Below, piece by piece: positions 60,792 through 64,000 of a stretch of DNA of 64,000 nt. Numbering within the stretch: position 1 is the first letter of the stretch; each line of letters opens with the position of its first letter. This stretch comes from Jiella soli (GTDB lineage Bacteria > Pseudomonadota > Alphaproteobacteria > Rhizobiales > Rhizobiaceae). Where the stretch lies: contig NZ_JAJAVB010000016.1 in NCBI RefSeq assembly GCF_020615385.1, forward strand, positions 210,641 to 274,640. The letters run 5' to 3'. A program made the position numbers and the translations under genes. The notes under the pieces were generated by a model. It was not told the origin of the DNA. It saw nothing but the letters and a program-made list of their open reading frames with translations, and did no database searches.

Positions 60792-60853
60792 GCGGATCGC
60801 CGAGGGCGCGCCCTCGGGAACTTTAAGAATGCGGCACGCCCTCGGCGATCCGC
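60792..60853. repeat. Nested palindromes (17-bp inverted repeat plus 18-bp palindrome)
   Basis: GCGGATCGCCGAGGGCG (60792-60808) is repeated inverted at 60837-60853. The left arm also belongs to the 18-base perfect palindrome CCGAGGGCGCGCCCTCGG at 60800-60817. The RNA or DNA can therefore fold in two exclusive ways. It sits about 130 bases upstream of the start of the hypothetical minus-strand gene. Confidence 0.8.
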
Positions 60854-61241
60854 GCGGTGTCTTGTCAGCCCGGTGAACCGGTCCTTGCCCGCCTTTCAGC
60901 GCTGCGGGAGACGCCCCGCAGCACTCGACGGGAGACCTTCGTCGGCCCCGGCGGCCGCGCGGCTTGGCGCCGTTCGGCCCGTCGGGGCTCCGGTTCCGGC
61001 CGGCTCTTCGCCCTTTCGGGCTCAAGCGGATCGATCCGCGGCCCCCTCATAGTGGGGGACGGTCCGGCGACTGTTCGGGCCGTCCGGGTCGGCGCGTCTC
61101 CGGAAGACGCCCCGTCGCGGACACCGCTCGCCACCCCCGACCGATCCCGGCGATCGTCCGTGCCCGCCGTGGGCGGCGATGGCGCGATTATGGGGGAGGC
61201 GGGAGGGGCGGGGATAAGGTGGGGCGGTGGACGGTGGGACG

Positions 61242-61289
61242 ATCTCCCCCCTTGTGGGGGAGATGCCGGCAGGCAGAGGGGGGTATGCC
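61242..61289 (+). repeat. 48-bp intergenic repeat, copy 1
   Basis: A hairpin core ATCTCCCCC-CTTGT-GGGGGAGAT is followed by GCCGGCAGGCAGAGGGGGGT and ATGCC. The same 48 bases occur inverted and identical at 61795-61842. This type of repeat is widespread between genes in Hyphomicrobiales. Confidence 0.93.
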
Positions 61290-61347
61290 TGGCGCCAGCG
61301 TTTCCATTTTCTTCTGGGCCGCCACGGCCGCCGCCGCGGGGGCAACC

Positions 61348-61361
61348 CAGAGGGGGGTGCC
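61348..61361 (+). repeat. Truncated copy of the intergenic repeat
   Basis: CAGAGGGGGGTGCC matches the 3' end of the repeat, most closely copy 3. It lies directly next to the stop of the DUF559 gene. Confidence 0.55.
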
Positions 61362-61365
61362 TCGC

Positions 61366-61747
61366 TCAGACGCCAGACGATTGCGCCCGCTCCGCTACCA
61401 CCGTGAGGATATGCGAGCAGACCCCGTCGATGTCCCTGAGCAGGTCGTCGTTCCAGAACCGCAGGACAACCCACCCGTCGGCTTCAAGCCGCGCCGTCCG
61501 GACGGCGTCGCGCAGGAGCGAGCGATCCGTCCCGTGCTGGGAGCCGTCGATCTCGACGATGAGTCGATGAACTGGACAGGCGAAGTCGACGATGTAACCG
61601 GCGATCGGCAGCTGGCGGCGAAAGCCGAGGCCCAATGAGCCGATGGGCTCGGACGGCATTCCCGAACTTCAGCTCCGCCTCGGTCAGCGCCTTGCGCATG
61701 GCGCGGGCGTTCTTGCGGTGGCCAGGCGGAATGGTGGCGTGCGTCAC
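61366..61747 (-). pseudogene. DUF559 (Vsr-like PD-(D/E)XK) endonuclease gene with one frameshift
   Basis: From GTG 61747 the first frame reads THATIPPGHRKNARAMRKAL and TEAELKFGNAVRAHRLIG, the normal start of DUF559 proteins. The family then continues in the next frame as LGFRRQLPIAGYIVDFACP, HRLIVEIDGSQH and GWVVLRFWNDDLL, to the stop at 61366. Ignoring one base in the run at about 61629-61633 joins them perfectly (RLIG then LGFRRQ), so a single-base insertion broke the gene, or the assembly has an error. The Asp and Glu of the nuclease core (VDFA, VEIDG) are intact. The unit is flanked by inverted 48-bp repeats. Confidence 0.85.
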
Positions 61748-61794
61748 GGACGGCTGCTCCAGTGAGGGACGCAGTCTGCCATCGCACCTTGTGC

Positions 61795-61842
61795 GGCATA
61801 CCCCCCTCTGCCTGCCGGCATCTCCCCCACAAGGGGGGAGAT
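61795..61842 (-). repeat. 48-bp intergenic repeat, copy 2 (inverted)
   Basis: Exact reverse complement of copy 1 over all 48 bases, so copies 1 and 2 are perfect inverted repeats about 500 bases apart with the DUF559 gene between them. Confidence 0.93.
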
Positions 61843-61929
61843 CGGCGGCGGACCGGCCGCTTTCTCTTCGCAAACGGTCACGCAGTGCGTCACGGCGCAG
61901 ATCTTCAGACACCGGCCTGCGCAGGGTCG

Positions 61930-61980
61930 ATCTCCCCCCTTGGGGGGGAGATGTCCGGCGGGACAGAGGGGGGTGCCCGG
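61930..61980 (+). repeat. Intergenic repeat, copy 3 (diverged)
   Basis: Same orientation as copy 1: ATCTCCCCCCTT, GGGGGGGAGATG, a diverged centre, then ACAGAGGGGGGTGCC. It differs from copies 1 and 2 in the loop and the middle part. Confidence 0.85.
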
Positions 61981-62370
61981 CGCGATGCTCGACAGGATTA
62001 CGCCGCAGCCACCGCGCTTCGCCACCCCATCCTCATTTTAGGGGCCGTCTTCTGTCGAGTAGAGACGAAGACGACGGCTCAGAGCGCCTCCCAATCAGTC
62101 GGCAGCCAACGTTGAATAAATTGCCAGTGCGGAAGAGCGAAAGGCGATGTAATTGACTGTGGAGCGCTTGAACATTTCGCGTGAGCAGGTCAGACAGGGA
62201 ACGGTACCGTACACAGAGCTAAGCCACGGCGATCACGACAGGAAAGCGAAAGGGATGCACCGACGACGGCAGATCTAGAACACGGCGCTTCTACGTTGAC
62301 GCATGTCACAAATTTTCCTGAACTACCCTGGGCTCAAATAGCCGGAGTTCGACCTTCTGTATGCTCATCC

Positions 62371-62398
62371 TTGGGCTTCTCGCGAGTGAAACGATAAT
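62371..62398 (+). promoter_or_regulatory. Candidate promoter of the ParA-HEPN pair
   Basis: TTGGGC (62371-62376) and GATAAT (62393-62398) are separated by 16 bases, 40 bases before the start of the ParA-like gene. The -10 is close to consensus and the -35 moderate. Confidence 0.4.
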
Positions 62399-62438
62399 GA
62401 TGTGTTTCCATCATACCGCTGTAGATCGGAATTTCTGA

Positions 62439-63473
62439 ATGACAGCATATGCATTTTGGAACAATAAGGGAGGAGTGGGAAAATCCTATCTCTCTTTTGT
62501 GGCAGCTTGTGAGTATGCCTACCGTAACAAGCATGTGAATGTTTACGTCGTAGATCTTTGTCCACAAGCCAATGTATCCGAGATCATGCTTGGATCTAGC
62601 GAAACGTCAGATAACTATCGGAAGTTAATTCCTGACGACGGCTTGCGACAGACAATTGGCGGTTACATTGAGAGGCGGTTAAGCTCGCCATTCTCCCCAT
62701 TAAGTTCCATTGAAGAATTTATGTGCGTTCCGAACCATTTTAATAAAGAGATACCAGAAAATATCAGGCTTATAGCTGGTGATTATATTCTTGAAGTTCT
62801 TTCTGAGGCGATGAGACAGGCCTCCCAGTTGAGTGTCCCGCTTGATTCTTGGCGGAGGGTTATGTCGTGGGTGAAGGATTTAGTAGATTCACTGCGGTCA
62901 ATATCCAAGTATGACGACAGCTTTTTTGTGATAGATTGCAATCCGAGCTTTTCAATATATACGCAGATGGCGCTGATTGCGTCCGATAGAGTAATTGTTC
63001 CATTTACGGCTGATGATAGCAGTCGCAGAGCGATCGAAAATGTCTTTGCTCTGCTTTATGGCGTTGGTGAAGGTAAGATATCTGCTTATGCAAAAATTTC
63101 CTTTGCAGAAAAAGCAATTGATTTCGGTGTAAGCTTGCCTCGGATACACACAATAGTGAATAATAGGGTTTCATTCTACGAGGGGAAGCCGAGTAAAGCG
63201 TATCTAGCGGCAAACAAAAGGGTGCAAGATACGGTAGACAAAATATACGGTTTAAATCAGAAGCCGTTTTTTGATAAGAAATTGCGCCCATCAGGTCAAT
63301 TTGTCGAAGTGCGCGACTATCACAGTGCCGCGATCGTATCGACGCTCACCGGCACGCCTCTGCACCGTTTGCGCCCAGGCCCTAAGAATGTAAAAGGTGA
63401 GAGGGTTCAGCTCAACAAAGGTCCTCTCGACAGCTATAAAGACGCGCTGGAAAAGTTCGTCGAACGGCTCTAA
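62439..63473 (+). CDS. ParA-like P-loop ATPase of a two-gene low-GC cassette
   Basis: A 344-residue ParA/MinD-type ATPase. The deviant Walker A is NNKGGVGKSYLSF (K10 signature lysine, K15), the switch region is VVDLCPQANVSEIML, where canonical ParA has DxDPQ, and Walker B-like FFVIDCNPSF is at about residue 163. PFTADDSSRRAIENVFALLY follows. There is no ParB gene, and the protein is longer than plasmid ParA, so segregation is doubtful. Base composition is far lower in GC than the rest of the window, which suggests transfer. The next gene starts four bases after its stop. Confidence 0.85.
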   Translation: MTAYAFWNNKGGVGKSYLSFVAACEYAYRNKHVNVYVVDLCPQANVSEIMLGSSETSDNYRKLIPDDGLRQTIGGYIERRLSSPFSPLSSIEEFMCVPNHFNKEIPENIRLIAGDYILEVLSEAMRQASQLSVPLDSWRRVMSWVKDLVDSLRSISKYDDSFFVIDCNPSFSIYTQMALIASDRVIVPFTADDSSRRAIENVFALLYGVGEGKISAYAKISFAEKAIDFGVSLPRIHTIVNNRVSFYEGKPSKAYLAANKRVQDTVDKIYGLNQKPFFDKKLRPSGQFVEVRDYHSAAIVSTLTGTPLHRLRPGPKNVKGERVQLNKGPLDSYKDALEKFVERL

Positions 63474-63477
63474 TAAG

Positions 63478-63993
63478 ATGGCATCAGACGCGCTATCGAA
63501 ATTTTTGGCAACAGTTAAAAGCGCGAATAAGCTCGATTCTAATGCGGTAACGCAATACCTGACGATGCCAGAGCGGCAGGTTTTTTATCACGCCAGTATT
63601 TCAATGGACGTGGCAGCTTGGGATAGTTATATAAACAGTGTAGTGACCGAATTTAACTCGCGAATTGGAGGAATTTCGAATCCATCTCTGCTGAGATATA
63701 GGGCGAATATACAACTCACCATAACGAAGCGTCTTGACAAATTTAATACTCCCAATTTCGACAACACCCGTACTTTAGTAGTCGAGTGCACTGGGTTCGA
63801 TCCTGTTTCTAGTTGGGCGTGGCCTGCAAGGAATATGATATGGCAGGCGGTCCAAATCCGGCTAAATGAGATATTGAGGATACGACATAGTTTCGCGCAT
63901 GGATTTTCCTTGCCTAATTACTCTTGGCTTCCACAAAAAGGCGGCGTAATTACCCACGCCCTGGGTTCACCGTCCTTTGCGGTCAGGGGCTGA
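63478..63993 (+). CDS. HEPN-motif protein (RiboL-PSP-HEPN-like), candidate ribonuclease
   Basis: A 171-residue, mostly helical protein. RQVFYHASISMDVAAWDSYI is typical of the first helices of RiboL-PSP-type HEPN domains, and RIRHSFAHGFSLP has the Rx4H motif (R136, H141) of HEPN RNases. ATG 63478 is four bases after the ParA-like stop, so the two form an operon. HEPN proteins are common toxins in defence and toxin-antitoxin systems; function here is inferred from the motif and neighbour. Low GC, like its partner. Confidence 0.75.
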   Translation: MASDALSKFLATVKSANKLDSNAVTQYLTMPERQVFYHASISMDVAAWDSYINSVVTEFNSRIGGISNPSLLRYRANIQLTITKRLDKFNTPNFDNTRTLVVECTGFDPVSSWAWPARNMIWQAVQIRLNEILRIRHSFAHGFSLPNYSWLPQKGGVITHALGSPSFAVRG

Positions 63994-64000
63994 CGGTTTT

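Larger units (their letters stand above)
60665..61365. other. GC-rich non-coding stretch with repeats
   Basis: These 700 bases hold the nested palindromes at 60792-60853, GC-rich sequence with many short inverted repeats, one 48-bp repeat copy (61242-61289) and a 14-base fragment of the same repeat (61348-61361). Open frames crossing it translate to Arg/Pro/Gly-rich noise. No gene is supported. Confidence 0.6.
61748..62438. other. Non-coding stretch between the DUF559 gene and the ParA-like gene
   Basis: About 690 bases holding repeat copies 2 and 3 (61795-61842 and 61930-61980) in its first third. After about 62030 the base composition falls toward the low GC of the ParA-HEPN pair, marking a probable island boundary. 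A candidate promoter lies at 62371-62398. No tRNA gene or clear attachment repeat was found. Confidence 0.6.

Noticed and set aside
61242..61980. A CRISPR-like array from the three repeats
   Set aside because: Copies are in mixed orientation, unevenly spaced, partly diverged, and no cas genes are present.

Overview
The window is a high-GC chromosomal segment of an alphaproteobacterium, most likely order Hyphomicrobiales (Rhizobiales). Four things point there: a complete alphaproteobacterial division and cell-wall (dcw) cluster, CtrA-type TTAA-N7-TTAA boxes, the hom-glpX-recJ order, and short GC-rich intergenic repeats of a kind common in this order. Family cannot be fixed from the sequence alone; an Aurantimonadaceae-like genome is a guess.

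Layout. 0-7 kb: the 3' end of a probable lipoprotein gene, an AlaC/LL-DAP-type aminotransferase, homoserine dehydrogenase (hom), class II fructose-bisphosphatase (glpX), a low-GC orphan gene on the other strand, and recJ. 7-12 kb: an XRE regulator, then murein genes: an MltB-type lytic transglycosylase, a GH25 lysozyme-like lipoprotein, a TerB/DnaJ protein and an AmiD-type amidase. 12.3-12.8 kb: RNase P RNA (rnpB). 13-34 kb: the dcw cluster mraZ-rsmH-ftsL-ftsI-murE-murF-mraY-murD-ftsW-[broken small membrane gene]-murG-murC-murB-ddl-ftsQ-ftsA-ftsZ, then lpxC, all on the plus strand with many stop/start overlaps. 34-41 kb: bamD, recN, an FAD monooxygenase, a ParDE toxin-antitoxin pair and an unusually long ligA. 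41-54 kb: accessory and housekeeping genes, including AzlCD, cytochrome b561, a CoxE-like VWA protein, a second toxin-antitoxin pair, an SDR dehydrogenase, an HNH nuclease, hydrolase, PhzF, GFA and GNAT proteins, a MoxR ATPase, an MFS carrier, a hexapeptide acetyltransferase and SCO1. 54-60.7 kb: a CPA1 antiporter, prmA, a small protein, a long M24 aminopeptidase, a GNAT protein and a hypothetical gene. 60.7-62.4 kb: a GC-rich repeat field with two perfect 48-bp inverted copies flanking a frameshifted DUF559 endonuclease gene. 62.4-64 kb: a low-GC pair, a ParA-like ATPase and a HEPN-motif protein.

How it works together. The core of the window makes UDP-MurNAc-pentapeptide (MurB, C, D, E, F, Ddl), passes it through lipids I and II (MraY, MurG), polymerises and crosslinks it at the septum (FtsW, FtsI, FtsL, FtsQ) and places the Z ring (FtsA, FtsZ). 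Two CtrA-type boxes and a four-repeat MraZ operator suggest cell-cycle and autoregulatory control. The transglycosylase, lysozyme and amidase just upstream remodel or recycle murein; lpxC and bamD add outer-membrane biogenesis.

The strongest candidates for something not described are the ParA-HEPN pair at the right edge and the DUF559/inverted-repeat unit next to it.
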